DNA of 20,767 nucleotides from SLLW01 sp964388615 (GTDB lineage: Bacteria > Bacteroidota > Rhodothermia > Balneolales > Natronogracilivirgulaceae). A model generated the notes under the pieces. It was not told the DNA's origin and did no database searches. It saw nothing but the letters and a program-made list of their open reading frames with translations. Within the stretch, counting starts at the first letter, position 1. Each line of letters starts with the position of its first letter. This document shows, piece after piece, positions 7,034-17,200 of the stretch. A program made the position numbers and the translations under genes. The DNA lies in the NCBI GenBank assembly GCA_964388615.1, contig CAYMBG010000046.1:1-20767 (forward strand), in the 5' to 3' direction.

Positions 7034-8791
7034 ATGAGGCAACTTGGAATTATTTTAACATCGATAGTCTTCTTCACCAGTTTCTATCTGGCAAATCCGG
7101 CATCCGCTCCGGCGCAGCAAAGCGAAAGAGATGGTGAGGACAGGCTTGAAACCCGTGTAGGCTCCTCCCTGGATATTGACCTTACCCAGCATTCAAACTT
7201 TTATTTCGTCGACAAGCTTGGCGTTGAATTGAGTTTGCAAAAGCTGGTTCAGGAAGGGTTTCTGGATCTTGAGTCTTACATGCTGGGGCATGGAGATTTA
7301 ATCAGCATTCAGTTGCAAGGTGAGGCAACCGGGATCTTTCGGGGCGTACTAATCTCACCTCAGGGTGAAATTTCGCTCCCGAGTATCGGCACGGTCTCCC
7401 TGAAAGATTTGACTATACCGCAGGCTGTCGAGAGATTAAATCAAAGTGTCGGGGAATTCTTCCCGGACACAGAAGTAAGTCTTATTCTTGAAAGGCCCAG
7501 GTTATACAGAATTCATATCATCGGAGATGTCCCCTTCCCCGGTCTCCACTATGTGACTCCGCAAACCCGGGTCGATCAGGCCATCTACATGTCGCTGTTT
7601 GAAGTCAACCCCAATATCCTGGAAGGTGGCTTTCCTGTAGCTCCATTCCGCTACCCTCAAGATTTCATCGAGCAAACCAATCTCTCGATGCGCAACATTG
7701 AGATTCACCGTGACACGACATACATTTCTGCAGACCTGCACGGTTATTTCAAGGCCGGGTTCAAGGAATCCAATCCCATGGTTGAAGATGGTGACATCAT
7801 CCATATCCGTGAGCGACAGCGTCACGCACCGGGAGTCACCTTAAGTGGCGGCATCAGAAGATCCCAGGATATCGAGTACCGCGAGGAAGATAAGCTTGAG
7901 TACCTCATCCAGCTGGCAGGTGGCCTTACGGAAGATGCTGTTGATGACCACCTGAAGGTCATCCGTAGATCCGAAGAGCAACTTAATGAACACCGGATCG
8001 CCTTCGACTCTGATGAGTATGAACATTTCCAGCTTGAGCCGAACGATCGAGTCGTAATTCCTCTGGACCGACAAAAACGCCGAAATTACTCTGCATGGGT
8101 CCATGGTGAAGCAATCTCCCCCGGCAACTATCCGATAAGTGATGGAAAAACCACCCTCGGCAAACTCATTGAAATGTCGGGCGGGATGACCGATGAAGCG
8201 TTGGAACACGCGGCATATGTGGTCAGAACCAGACCTGCCGAAACGGAATTCGGCTCCCGGCGCTCCATAGATGCCCAACAGTTTGTACGTACCTCTGACC
8301 AATACCGCCAGGGGTTTGAATACCTGGATCTTGAGCAGGAGCTCAACCGTAACCAGATTTTCGTTGATCTGAACGACGAGCGCAAAGTCAACAACCTCGT
8401 GCTTTATAATGGTGACCGACTTTATATTCCACGAGACGACAATACTATTTTTGTGATGGGCCAGGTGAATCAACCGGGGTACTATGATTTCGAGCCCGGA
8501 AAAAGCTCATCCAGCTATATTGCACAAGCGGGAGGTTTTGCACTTTCAGCAGAAGAAGACCGGGTATTCGTTATTAAAGCAAGCTCCAACGCCTGGTATC
8601 GTCCCGAAGACACTGGAATTCAATCCGGTGATGTGCTTTTTGTGGACCGGGTTCCTTTTGATGACCTGCAAGCATCCCGTACCTTCGAGATGCAGAAACG
8701 TCAACAAAGAAACAGTAACATACAACTCATCATGGCCGGTTTATCCACCATAACCGGAATCATCACGACATACGTGGCTATTACCCGTTAA
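7034..8791 (+). CDS. Wza-like outer-membrane polysaccharide exporter with SLBB repeats
   Basis: This 585-residue protein probably forms the outer-membrane/periplasmic conduit for the locus glycan. A Sec signal peptide (1 to about 27, ending A-P-A before Q-Q) has no lipobox cysteine. A Poly_export domain lies at about 80-155 (Y-M-L-G-H-G-D-L-I-S-I), followed by SLBB-type beta-grasp repeats at about 158-260, 267-345, 353-400 and 472-540. The glycine-rich loops are A-G-G-L-T, S-G-G-M-T and A-G-G-F-A. A terminal hydrophobic helix (about 562-583) could form the helical outer-membrane pore seen in Wza. At 585 residues it is longer than E. coli Wza (about 379), mainly through extra SLBB units. It is the first plus-strand gene of the locus; a 67-nt gap with a repeated CCGGATA precedes it. 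Confidence 0.9.
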   Translation: MRQLGIILTSIVFFTSFYLANPASAPAQQSERDGEDRLETRVGSSLDIDLTQHSNFYFVDKLGVELSLQKLVQEGFLDLESYMLGHGDLISIQLQGEATGIFRGVLISPQGEISLPSIGTVSLKDLTIPQAVERLNQSVGEFFPDTEVSLILERPRLYRIHIIGDVPFPGLHYVTPQTRVDQAIYMSLFEVNPNILEGGFPVAPFRYPQDFIEQTNLSMRNIEIHRDTTYISADLHGYFKAGFKESNPMVEDGDIIHIRERQRHAPGVTLSGGIRRSQDIEYREEDKLEYLIQLAGGLTEDAVDDHLKVIRRSEEQLNEHRIAFDSDEYEHFQLEPNDRVVIPLDRQKRRNYSAWVHGEAISPGNYPISDGKTTLGKLIEMSGGMTDEALEHAAYVVRTRPAETEFGSRRSIDAQQFVRTSDQYRQGFEYLDLEQELNRNQIFVDLNDERKVNNLVLYNGDRLYIPRDDNTIFVMGQVNQPGYYDFEPGKSSSSYIAQAGGFALSAEEDRVFVIKASSNAWYRPEDTGIQSGDVLFVDRVPFDDLQASRTFEMQKRQQRNSNIQLIMAGLSTITGIITTYVAITR

Positions 8792-8839
8792 CGTCCCGAA
8801 AGCTACTATCGCATTGAACGTTTCCGGCATGACCCCAGA

Positions 8840-10132
8840 ATGAAACTTCTTTTTATTTCACAATATTTCCCCCCCGAAACCGGTGCCGGAGCAACCCGGG
8901 CCGATTCGCTGCGACGATACCTGACGGATCTCGGCTGGGAGATAGATGTCCTTTGCGAATTGCCGAACTATCCCTCCGGGGTTATTGACCAAAAATATGC
9001 CGGCCATTGGTATCACCGGACCGAAACCAAATCGGGTTCTATTACCCGTACCTGGGTCATCCCTTCTAAACGGGAAAATTTTCTGCAACAAATTGGTATG
9101 TTCGGCTCTTTTATGATCAGCAGTATGCTGTACGGAATTATGAACCCCGGTCGATATGATGCCGTCTATGCCACCTCGCCTCCTTTTTTCGGGGCAATAA
9201 GCGGCTATATCCTTTCATGCCTTTACAAGGTACCCTTTTATTTTGAAGTGCGGGACCTTTGGCCGGATGCGGGAGTAGAAACGGGTCATATCGACAAGTT
9301 GAACATCCTGTATAAAGTCAGCAAAAAGATAGAGCGTTGGCTGTACAAAAAATCGGACCTTGTGATACCGGTCACCCGTAAATCCGGAGAACTGATCCGC
9401 GAAACATGCCCCTCGGCAAACACCTGCGTAGTATACAACGGAGTGGACACAGAACATTTCAAACCGGTTCCTAATGCCCTGGATATTGTGGATGAGACCT
9501 TCAGTAAGGATAAATTTCGCATTGGCTATGCTGGAACCATCGGAGTCATACATGATCTGGACACGGTTGTCCATGCAGCAAAGTTGCTTGAGCAAAATAA
9601 GGATATTGAAATTATTATCATCGGTGACGGGAGCCGCTCCATGCATTTGCAGGAGCTGTTGGACAATCATCAACCTGCCAATGTGCGATGGCTCGGAATC
9701 AAGGACCACAGCCAGATCCCGACTTACTTGTCAACCCTTGACCTGGCTCTCAACCCGGTTTACAATACAAAGGTGTTCGGCTCGATTATCACGGTGAAGT
9801 TTTTTGAATACCTGGCTTGTGAAGTGCCGGTTCTCACCATGGCCAATGGTATACTCAAGGAGGTAGGTGATGCAAGCGGAGCAGCGGTGACCATTTCCCC
9901 GGAGGATCCGAAGTTATTGGCGGATACTATCCTTGCACTCAAAAACGATCCTGACAAGCAAGCCAGGATGAAAGCCAGGGCCCGCCCCTTTGTGCTTCGC
10001 TATTTCGACCGGAGAAAATGGGCGGCGTATTTATCCGATATTCTTAAACAAAACCTCCAGGACGGCCCTTCAAAACCATCCGATTCCGTATCCACACAAG
10101 ACCCCATTTCCCAATCTGATTATAACTGGTAG
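8840..10132 (+). CDS. GT4 glycosyltransferase, WbuB/WcaI-like
   Basis: This 430-residue GT-B glycosyltransferase has an N-terminal domain opening with L-F-I-S-Q-Y-F-P-P-E-T-G-A, typical of the WbuB/WcaI-like GT4 subgroup. E-V-R-D-L-W-P-D (136-143) is a strong signature of that group. The C-terminal nucleotide-sugar domain begins near I-G-Y-A-G-T-I-G (about 228), and the nucleotide-binding segment contains K-F-F-E-Y-L-A-C-E-V-P-V (320-331, E323). WbuB is associated with N-acetyl-L-fucosamine transfer, but donor and acceptor here are not determinable. It acts on the cytoplasmic face on a lipid-linked intermediate. The 48-nt gap before it and 6-nt gap after it support one transcription unit. The polar tail after about residue 410 is likely disordered. 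Confidence 0.88.
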   Translation: MKLLFISQYFPPETGAGATRADSLRRYLTDLGWEIDVLCELPNYPSGVIDQKYAGHWYHRTETKSGSITRTWVIPSKRENFLQQIGMFGSFMISSMLYGIMNPGRYDAVYATSPPFFGAISGYILSCLYKVPFYFEVRDLWPDAGVETGHIDKLNILYKVSKKIERWLYKKSDLVIPVTRKSGELIRETCPSANTCVVYNGVDTEHFKPVPNALDIVDETFSKDKFRIGYAGTIGVIHDLDTVVHAAKLLEQNKDIEIIIIGDGSRSMHLQELLDNHQPANVRWLGIKDHSQIPTYLSTLDLALNPVYNTKVFGSIITVKFFEYLACEVPVLTMANGILKEVGDASGAAVTISPEDPKLLADTILALKNDPDKQARMKARARPFVLRYFDRRKWAAYLSDILKQNLQDGPSKPSDSVSTQDPISQSDYNW

Positions 10133-10138
10133 GCAGCT

Positions 10139-11359
10139 ATGAGCAATCAAACACATAAAAATGAAATTCAGCTTCTTGATGCACTGATCGTAATGGCCAA
10201 ATACAAGATGTTTATCATTAAACTTGTATTCAGCATCACATTGATTGCATTGATAATCAGCCTTGTCTGGCCCAAAACCTATAAATCCGATGCAACCATC
10301 CTGCCCCCCGCCCAGGAACAGGGACTTAGCGGCATTGCCGGAATGATCGGTGGAATGATGCCATTGAATATCGGAACCAGGCCTGAAACCAACCCGGAAA
10401 CAATACTGGCGATTTTGAACAGCCGCAACCTCCGTGTGGAAGCAATTGAAACATTTAATCTCTATGAAGTATACAGAAGTGATATTATTGAAGAACTCCT
10501 GATGAAACTGGAAGAAAATATCACGATAGAAGACAACCGCGAGGGAGGGTTTGGTTTCAATCCCATTTCTTCTGTAAAAATATCCGTTACCGATCGCGAA
10601 CCGGAACGGGCACAGCAGATGGCGGATTTCTTCGTTCGCCGTGCGGATGAGACCATCAATGAAATGAACAAGGAAAATGCCCGTGAGCAGTTCCAATTGA
10701 TAGCAGAGCGCTATGAACGTAATCTGGAGGAGATGGAAGCTGCAGAAGTTGCATTAAAAGAGTTTCAGGAAACCTACGGCATTATCGAAGTGGAAGAGCA
10801 AGCCAAAGCTATTATTGAGTCTCTGGCCAATATTAAAGCACGAATTGTCGAAACCGAAGTAGCCATCAATGTAATGCGGCACAGTGCCCGCGATAACAAC
10901 CCGGAGTTGCGCACATTATTACGGACTAAAGCAGAACTGGAGAAACAGTATGATGAGTTTGTGCGTCAAAGCGAACAACAAGCTCAAAATGCCGATGTCA
11001 TGCCCCCATTACTTGACATGCCCGAGCTGGCACTTCAATATTATCGCCTGTACAGGGAAGTCACCGTACAAAACAATGTTTACGAGATGCTTTACCCTCA
11101 GTATGATATGCAAAAAGTTATGTCCGAAGCCGATAAACGCGGTATTCAGGTTTTGGATTCCGCACACCTGCCTACTTACAAAGATGCTCCCAAAAGAGCC
11201 TTCATCGTACTGGGTGGCATGGTCTTCAGTATATTTTTATCCATACTGATCGTTTTTTACAGAAATACTATGGAGAAGGGCCGGCAAACCGACTCCGCCC
11301 GATATCGACAAATCAATCAACTTATGGAAAACCTGCGTTTCCGCAAGAAAAAACAGTAA
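10139..11359 (+). CDS. Wzz/GumC-like chain-length determinant without kinase domain
   Basis: This 406-residue inner-membrane protein has the PCP architecture: a short cytoplasmic N-terminus, TM1 at about 24-44, a large periplasmic helical region with a coiled-coil-prone stretch (about 165-290), and TM2 at about 355-375 preceded by P-K-R-A. It controls glycan length and links polymerisation to the exporter in Wzz/Wzc systems. The short tail (about 30 residues, basic end R-F-R-K-K-K-Q) lacks Walker motifs and a tyrosine cluster, so this is not a BY-kinase fusion. A glycine/methionine-rich segment after TM1 (G-I-A-G-M-I-G-G-M-M, about 65-74) is typical of this family. It begins 6 nt after the GT4 gene, which suggests translational coupling. 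Confidence 0.87.
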   Translation: MSNQTHKNEIQLLDALIVMAKYKMFIIKLVFSITLIALIISLVWPKTYKSDATILPPAQEQGLSGIAGMIGGMMPLNIGTRPETNPETILAILNSRNLRVEAIETFNLYEVYRSDIIEELLMKLEENITIEDNREGGFGFNPISSVKISVTDREPERAQQMADFFVRRADETINEMNKENAREQFQLIAERYERNLEEMEAAEVALKEFQETYGIIEVEEQAKAIIESLANIKARIVETEVAINVMRHSARDNNPELRTLLRTKAELEKQYDEFVRQSEQQAQNADVMPPLLDMPELALQYYRLYREVTVQNNVYEMLYPQYDMQKVMSEADKRGIQVLDSAHLPTYKDAPKRAFIVLGGMVFSIFLSILIVFYRNTMEKGRQTDSARYRQINQLMENLRFRKKKQ

Positions 11360-11404
11360 TCTTGTAGTGTTGTTTTTCCCCGCATTGCAAAAACGAGCCT
11401 CCCA

Positions 11405-12868
11405 TTGCGAAACCTGTGGGCATATATCAGCAGCCGTACCAATCTTGCAGATTGGCTGATCATCGTAGCAATAGTACTGGTTTATCTGCTGTTACGAGGA
11501 ATCACCTACACGATCGGCCTCCCCCCTATGGAGTGGGTCGCTCTGGGAGGGATGCTGGTCTTGTTCGTGGTCATTCGTAGTATCACCACTCCGTTCATTC
11601 TGTTAATCTTCATAACCACAGGCTCATTATTAGGAAATCTGATCCTGGTTTTTGAAGACGGCCTGATCCCATTCTCACTTTTTCAGATTTTCTACATTTT
11701 TTCAGTTCTGGTTTTCATTGCACGCTGGTTTATTTCCGGTTTTGAACCAATACGTAAATCCGGATTTGAACTGGAACTGGTGCTGTTTTTTTCTCTGATA
11801 TTCCTTTCTATCATCTGGACACCCGACGCCGAACTGGGTTTTCTCCATGCTTTGCGAGTATTTGCGCTTGCCGGACTTCTTTACCTGTTTATTAACTGGA
11901 TACAGGAACCTCGCCAAATCACCCTGCTTATCATCTCTCTTATTGCTATCGGATCCATCATGGGACTGGTCGCCATTTATGATGCCATCGCCAACCCGAT
12001 GGCGATTATCCAGGATGTTTTAAGTGACGGCACCCGGCTGGCCAGCCGCGCACGTATTGGACAGGTTGACCCGAATATTTTCGCGTCCCTGTTTTTCCTT
12101 CCACTTTCTTTCACCGCTTGTATCACCTTCTCGAATACCAAATGGCGTTACCGACTGCTGGGTTCTGTTTTTTTTCTCATCCTTTTGGCCGCAGTGCTGA
12201 TCACCTTTTCCAGGAGCTCCTGGGTTGCGGTGATCGTTATGCTTTTTGTACTGGCGATTATGTACCGGCAATACAATCTCTTTTTAATTACGGCCTTGGC
12301 CGGTGTGATCCTGATAGCCTCCATTCCTGAATTACGCCACCTGTTTTTGAATATCCTGGATCGCTTCGTTGCCATCTTCTCAGGCTCCGCGGACGCCTCA
12401 TCATGGATGCGCGTTGTCCTGTTAGAAGGTTCCATTCGCATTTTTTTCGATTCCTGGCTGATGGGAGTTGGCTGGAGGGGCTTTCCTGATGCGTTTATTG
12501 GCTACTACTCTCTTCAGGAAACACTTGGTATTTACGAACCCCACAATGTGATCTATCTGGTTTATTCAGAACTGGGTATTATCGGATTTCTGCTCTTTAT
12601 CTTTATCGTCTACAAAATATTCTATCTCGCCTGGCAGAATATCCGGTTGAGTGCCAACCACGGAGTGGAGATAAAGGCTTTATCGCATGCGGTTTTCGGC
12701 ACTTTTCTGGCCTACGCGGTATTTTACCAGTTCATAGGTTCCGGCTTCACCGACAATCAGTTATGGATTACCACCGGCATTATTATCGCACTGAACTACT
12801 ATCTCAAAAACCAAACCGATACAGCCGAAACATCACTGTCCGGTCAGGAAGGCTACACTGATACCTGA
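11405..12868 (+). CDS. O-antigen ligase/polymerase family membrane protein (Wzy_C)
   Basis: This 487-residue polytopic inner-membrane protein has about 11-12 hydrophobic segments and a large periplasmic loop in the C-terminal half. The loop shows the Wzy_C/WaaL-type signature: G-V-G-W-R-G-F, then E-P-H-N (378-381) followed by Y-S-E-L-G-I-I-G. An earlier motif, R-I-G-Q-V-D-P-N-I-F-A, is common in the family. Such proteins either polymerise lipid-linked repeat units or ligate glycan to an acceptor; the two cannot be told apart by eye. The start is TTG (11405), because the first TM segment begins near residue 15 and the next ATG (residue 43) would remove it. The gap to the Wzz-like gene is 45 nt. 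Confidence 0.82.
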   Translation: MRNLWAYISSRTNLADWLIIVAIVLVYLLLRGITYTIGLPPMEWVALGGMLVLFVVIRSITTPFILLIFITTGSLLGNLILVFEDGLIPFSLFQIFYIFSVLVFIARWFISGFEPIRKSGFELELVLFFSLIFLSIIWTPDAELGFLHALRVFALAGLLYLFINWIQEPRQITLLIISLIAIGSIMGLVAIYDAIANPMAIIQDVLSDGTRLASRARIGQVDPNIFASLFFLPLSFTACITFSNTKWRYRLLGSVFFLILLAAVLITFSRSSWVAVIVMLFVLAIMYRQYNLFLITALAGVILIASIPELRHLFLNILDRFVAIFSGSADASSWMRVVLLEGSIRIFFDSWLMGVGWRGFPDAFIGYYSLQETLGIYEPHNVIYLVYSELGIIGFLLFIFIVYKIFYLAWQNIRLSANHGVEIKALSHAVFGTFLAYAVFYQFIGSGFTDNQLWITTGIIIALNYYLKNQTDTAETSLSGQEGYTDT

Positions 12869-12884
12869 GTGAAATTAAGTAATT

Positions 12885-14168
12885 ATGCGTAGTCAAAACC
12901 CGAAAAAAAACCTGGTCGTACTCAGTGCCGCCTATCCATTCGGGAAAGGAGAGGTTTTTCTTGAGAATGAACTCCCTTTTCTGGTTGAGCGATTTGGCCA
13001 TCTCTATCTGCTACCGATGCTCACTACCGGAACCGCGCGTCCGCTCCACCCAGGGATCACACTGCTGCCCTCGAGCCCCCCTTCTCAATGGCCACCTTTG
13101 GAGTTTATCCGGGGCATTCGCTTATCTGAAGACATGTTACTGCCCGAATGGCAAAAAACACCCGGCTATCCTCTTTCCCCATATCAACTTTATCTGACTT
13201 CACGCACACTGGGCATTGCACGCCGTATTGAGCAACGAATCCTGCATGCAATCGAGGAGAATAACCTCGAAAACGGACTAATCTATTCCTACTGGATGAA
13301 CCAGGCCAGCATCGGCGGTATCTTTGCTGCCCGAAAGCAAAACTGGCCAGTGGTATCCAGAGCACATGGCGGTGATCTGTACACGGAGCGATATGCCATA
13401 AACTATCTACCCTGGCATGAATGGAAGGTGCACAACATGGATTATGTTTTTCCGGTTTCGGGTTACGGCCGAGACTATCTAACGGATAGGTACCCCGGTT
13501 GCGCCGAAAAAATCCGGCAAATGAAACTGGGAGTCAGCGGTCCAAACGAGGCTATGGCGGATCCTGATCCTGTTTCTACCCCTGAGCCCGCTGCGGATAC
13601 CAAAACAAGTCCGGGGTCCCTGCACATTGCATCCTGCTCGACCGTGATCCCTTTAAAACGGGTGGAAAACATTCTTGATACCGTGCATGAACTGAAAAAG
13701 CTGTTACCCAATCTACATATCCGCTGGACGCACATTGGGACCGGCCCTCACTTCTCCTCGCTGCAAAACCGGGCAAGGAAAATATCACGAAATGGCCTTC
13801 AGATCGACCTGAAAGGTCATCTCCCGAACAGCGACGTGAAACAGTTTTACCATACCGGCGACATCGACCTGTTCATAAACTACAGTACCTCGGAAGGGTT
13901 GCCAGTGAGTATCATGGAGGCTTTCAGTTGCGGGATACCGGCTGCGGCTCCGGATATAGGCGGTATTCCGGAGATTGTGGATGACTCTTGTGGATTGCTG
14001 TTCGCCCCGGACACCACCCCGCAAACACTGGCAAAACAAATCCGTGACCAGTACCGGTCCGGCAACCTTTCTGCAATGCGAAGACCCGCCAAAAAGAAAT
14101 GGGAACAGGAGTTCCAGCTTGAAACCAATTATCAAAAGTTTTCCGATTTCCTTTATTTTGAAGTATGA
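12885..14168 (+). CDS. GT4 glycosyltransferase (GT-B fold)
   Basis: This 427-residue protein has a C-terminal Glycos_transf_1 domain with the E-x7-E motif (E337 in E-G-L-P-V-S-I-M, E345), then C-G-I-P and G-G-I-P-E-I-V. The N-terminal domain starts V-V-L-S-A-A-Y-P-F-G and includes R-A-H-G-G-D-L-Y (about 162-169), similar to WcaL/AmsK-like transferases of exopolysaccharide loci. It probably adds a sugar to the undecaprenyl-linked unit in the cytoplasm; donor and linkage are unknown. Between the domains (about residues 218-245) lies a Pro/Asp/Thr-rich linker that looks longer than usual. The gene starts at ATG 16 nt after the ligase/polymerase gene and has no Shine-Dalgarno. Confidence 0.85.
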   Translation: MRSQNPKKNLVVLSAAYPFGKGEVFLENELPFLVERFGHLYLLPMLTTGTARPLHPGITLLPSSPPSQWPPLEFIRGIRLSEDMLLPEWQKTPGYPLSPYQLYLTSRTLGIARRIEQRILHAIEENNLENGLIYSYWMNQASIGGIFAARKQNWPVVSRAHGGDLYTERYAINYLPWHEWKVHNMDYVFPVSGYGRDYLTDRYPGCAEKIRQMKLGVSGPNEAMADPDPVSTPEPAADTKTSPGSLHIASCSTVIPLKRVENILDTVHELKKLLPNLHIRWTHIGTGPHFSSLQNRARKISRNGLQIDLKGHLPNSDVKQFYHTGDIDLFINYSTSEGLPVSIMEAFSCGIPAAAPDIGGIPEIVDDSCGLLFAPDTTPQTLAKQIRDQYRSGNLSAMRRPAKKKWEQEFQLETNYQKFSDFLYFEV

Positions 14169-14248
14169 CCTTCGTTCCTGTTGTTTAACACCACATACCG
14201 GTATATACGATTCCGCTCATGCTGTCAAGCAGAGAACCAGCCTTATAC

Positions 14249-17200
14249 ATGACTAAAGCAATCGTTTTATCCATTATTCTTTTACTGACGCATATCTTCT
14301 CAGCTGAAGCCACAACGCCCACCGTTGCGATCAATGAAGTAATGGCATCAAACGGATCTACTATTTACGATGAGGACGGCGATGCGGAAGACTGGATCGA
14401 GCTCTACAATTTCGGTGATGAACCTGTTGACCTGCAATGGTTCGGCTTGTCGGATGACTATGAGGATCCATACCGCTGGATTTTTCCTGATATAACTATC
14501 AATCCGGGCGAATTTCTGCTGGTCTGGGCATCCAATAAAGACCGAACGGATCAGGATCAACCGCTACATACCAATTTTGCCATTGCATCCGCAGGCGAGG
14601 AAGTCCTGCTTACTTCGGTCGATGGTGAACGACTCGACGAGCTCGAACCTGTGAATCTTCCAACAGACATATCTATCGGCCGCAAACCGGATGGTGTCGG
14701 TGACTGGTACTTTTTCGACATACCCACTCCCGTTATGACTAACACAACGAAAGGTTACCAACAACTGCTGTCGGAACCGGAGTTCAGCAAACCGGCGGGT
14801 TATCACACCGGACCCATCGAACTGGAGCTGTTCCATCCCGATGATCATGTCACTATTCATTACACCACCGACGGCAGCAAGCCGGATGCCGATTCCGACA
14901 TCTGGGAGGGACCAAAAACATTGTATGACCGAACGAGCGAGCCGAATGACATTTCGATGATCCGGACAACCAATTCCGACACCCGTTCTGAAGGATGGAA
15001 TGAACCTGCCGGATCGGTGCCCAAAGCTCATACCATCCGGGCCGTCGCTACTCGAGACGGCTATCTGCCAAGCGCTGTTAACACCCACAGTTTTTTTATT
15101 GACGAAAACGGGTCGGTATCTCATGAGCTGCCGGTATTTTCACTTGTCACAGATCCGGATCATCTGTTTGACCACGAAACCGGCATTTATGTGCCCGGAG
15201 CAGACGGAGAGTCGGGTGAAAATTATGCTGGAAACTTCCAAAACCGGGGGCGCGAATGGGAGCGTAAAACATCGCTCGAGTTTTTTGAAACAGACGGCAA
15301 CCGGGTCCTGGCCACCGATATGGGCCTTCGAATTCACGGCGGATGGAGCCGGCGCAACGCCCAGAAGTCCGTGCGCATATATGCCAGAAATGAGTACGGA
15401 GACAACCGGTTTTACTACTCCTTTTTTCAGGATCTGCCGTACAATCAATTCAACCGGCTCATCCTGCGCAACTCCGGCAACGACTGGGCATACAGCCTGT
15501 TCCGTGATGCGCTTGCCCAAAAACTGGTTTCCCACCTGGACTTTGACACACAGGCCTATCGCCCCTCTGTGGTGTACATCAATGGAGAGTACTGGGGAAT
15601 CCACAATATCCGGGAAAGATATGACCGCCATTACATGAATCGTGTCTATGGTTTACATGAGGATGAACTCGACTTGCTAACCGGGCGGTACTATGCCGAT
15701 GAAGGAGACAACGAACACTGGCTCGGTCTGCTCGATTATGCCGATACCCATGATTTGTCAGATGAATCACATTTCGAGCACATGACCACATTGATGGACA
15801 TGGAAAACTATCTGAACTACTATGTCTCCAAAATTTTCTATGCCGAAAATGACTGGCCTCACAACAATATCGACTATTTCCGTAAACGGGTGCCTTATGA
15901 CTCAACTGCAGCGCCGGGTCATGACGGTCGCTGGCGCTGGATGATGAGGGACCTCGACCGCTCCTTCAATCTCAGTACACAAGACGATTTTGATATGATT
16001 GAATGGGTGACCTTGAAAGAAGATGGCAGATACGGCGAAGAGTGGCCCAATCTGCTATTTCGTAATCTGCTTGAAAATGACTACTTCAGGATCTCCTTCA
16101 TCAACCGTATTGCCGATCACCTTAACACAACCTTTCATCAAGACCGTCTGAAAGCCGCTATTGACAAACAGAAAGCCATCATCGGCACGGAAATTGAAAA
16201 CCAGATACTCCGATGGCAGAAGCAAGGTTCTAAAGAAGAATGGCTGGAGCATTCTGCCGGTGTCAATGCCATGTACCGCTTTGTCGATAATCGTGAGGAC
16301 CATCTTCGCGAACATGTTCGCGCTCATTTTGAAATCGACTCGGACATCGTACTCCAACTTGATGTTTCGGATCCTTCCGGCGGTTATATCACCATTCATA
16401 CCTCCGACATCAACAGCAACACACCCGGAGTTGAAAATAATCCCTGGCCATGGACCGGCGCCTATTTTCAGGAGATCCCCGTCACCATCCAGGCTAATCC
16501 CTGGCCGGGTTTTTCTTTCTCGCACTGGGAAATCGCCGATTCCGTAGAATCCGGCAAACACATAACCCTGCCGATGCATTCCGACACTTCCGTAAAGGCT
16601 GTCTTCCACGAAGATGACAGCGAGCTGTTTCCTGAACCTGTTGTGCTTGCGGAAACCGATTTTGAGTTCCATTACTGGCCGGCTGACACCATCTCCGGGA
16701 GCTTTCCCGAACACATGGCTTTTGTGTATATGGATGAGCCGGATCCCAATGAATATGCCGGTGTATCCGGTTATACGGATGGATATTATAATCTGGAGAA
16801 CAGGACACGAATCAATGGCCTGGGAGATGAAGGTTTCGCCTTTATCAATACAAGCAACCCGGATGGAAATCCGGGATATCCCGGAACCCGGCTCGGTGGG
16901 GCATTACTCGCCTTGGACACACGGGACAGTCGAAACATTGCCGTCACATTTGAAGCCGGAACGGTCCGGCCCAACTCACGCGTGTACAACTTTAGATTGC
17001 AATATCGCCTGGGGGATGACGGAGAATTTCGCGATCTGACCAACAAAGATGGAGATCCCGCTGAATACCTCCGGCATGAACAAGCCGGTCACACCGACAC
17101 CATAGGCCCTTTAATACTTCCTGCTGAATTGGAAGACAAGGCATACATACAACTTTTGTGGCGATACTATTACACTGGCACCCATCTGGATCCGGATAAT

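Noticed and set aside
7841..8473. Long open frame on the minus strand opposite the SLBB exporter gene
   Set aside because: It lies wholly antisense to a well-supported gene, shows no recognisable domain, and its composition looks like a frame shadow.
11372..11394. GTTTTT / AAAAAC inverted repeat after the Wzz-like gene
   Set aside because: The stem is short and AT-only apart from the ends, there is no T-run after it, and the gap lies inside an apparent operon.
14181..14207. TTGTTT and TATATA as a promoter for the CotH-like gene
   Set aside because: The 15-nt spacer is too short and the -35 match is poor; a separate promoter is possible but not shown.
16055..16714. Open frame of about 219 codons opposite the CotH-like gene
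   Set aside because: Antisense to clear CotH-domain coding sequence; no motifs; treated as a shadow.
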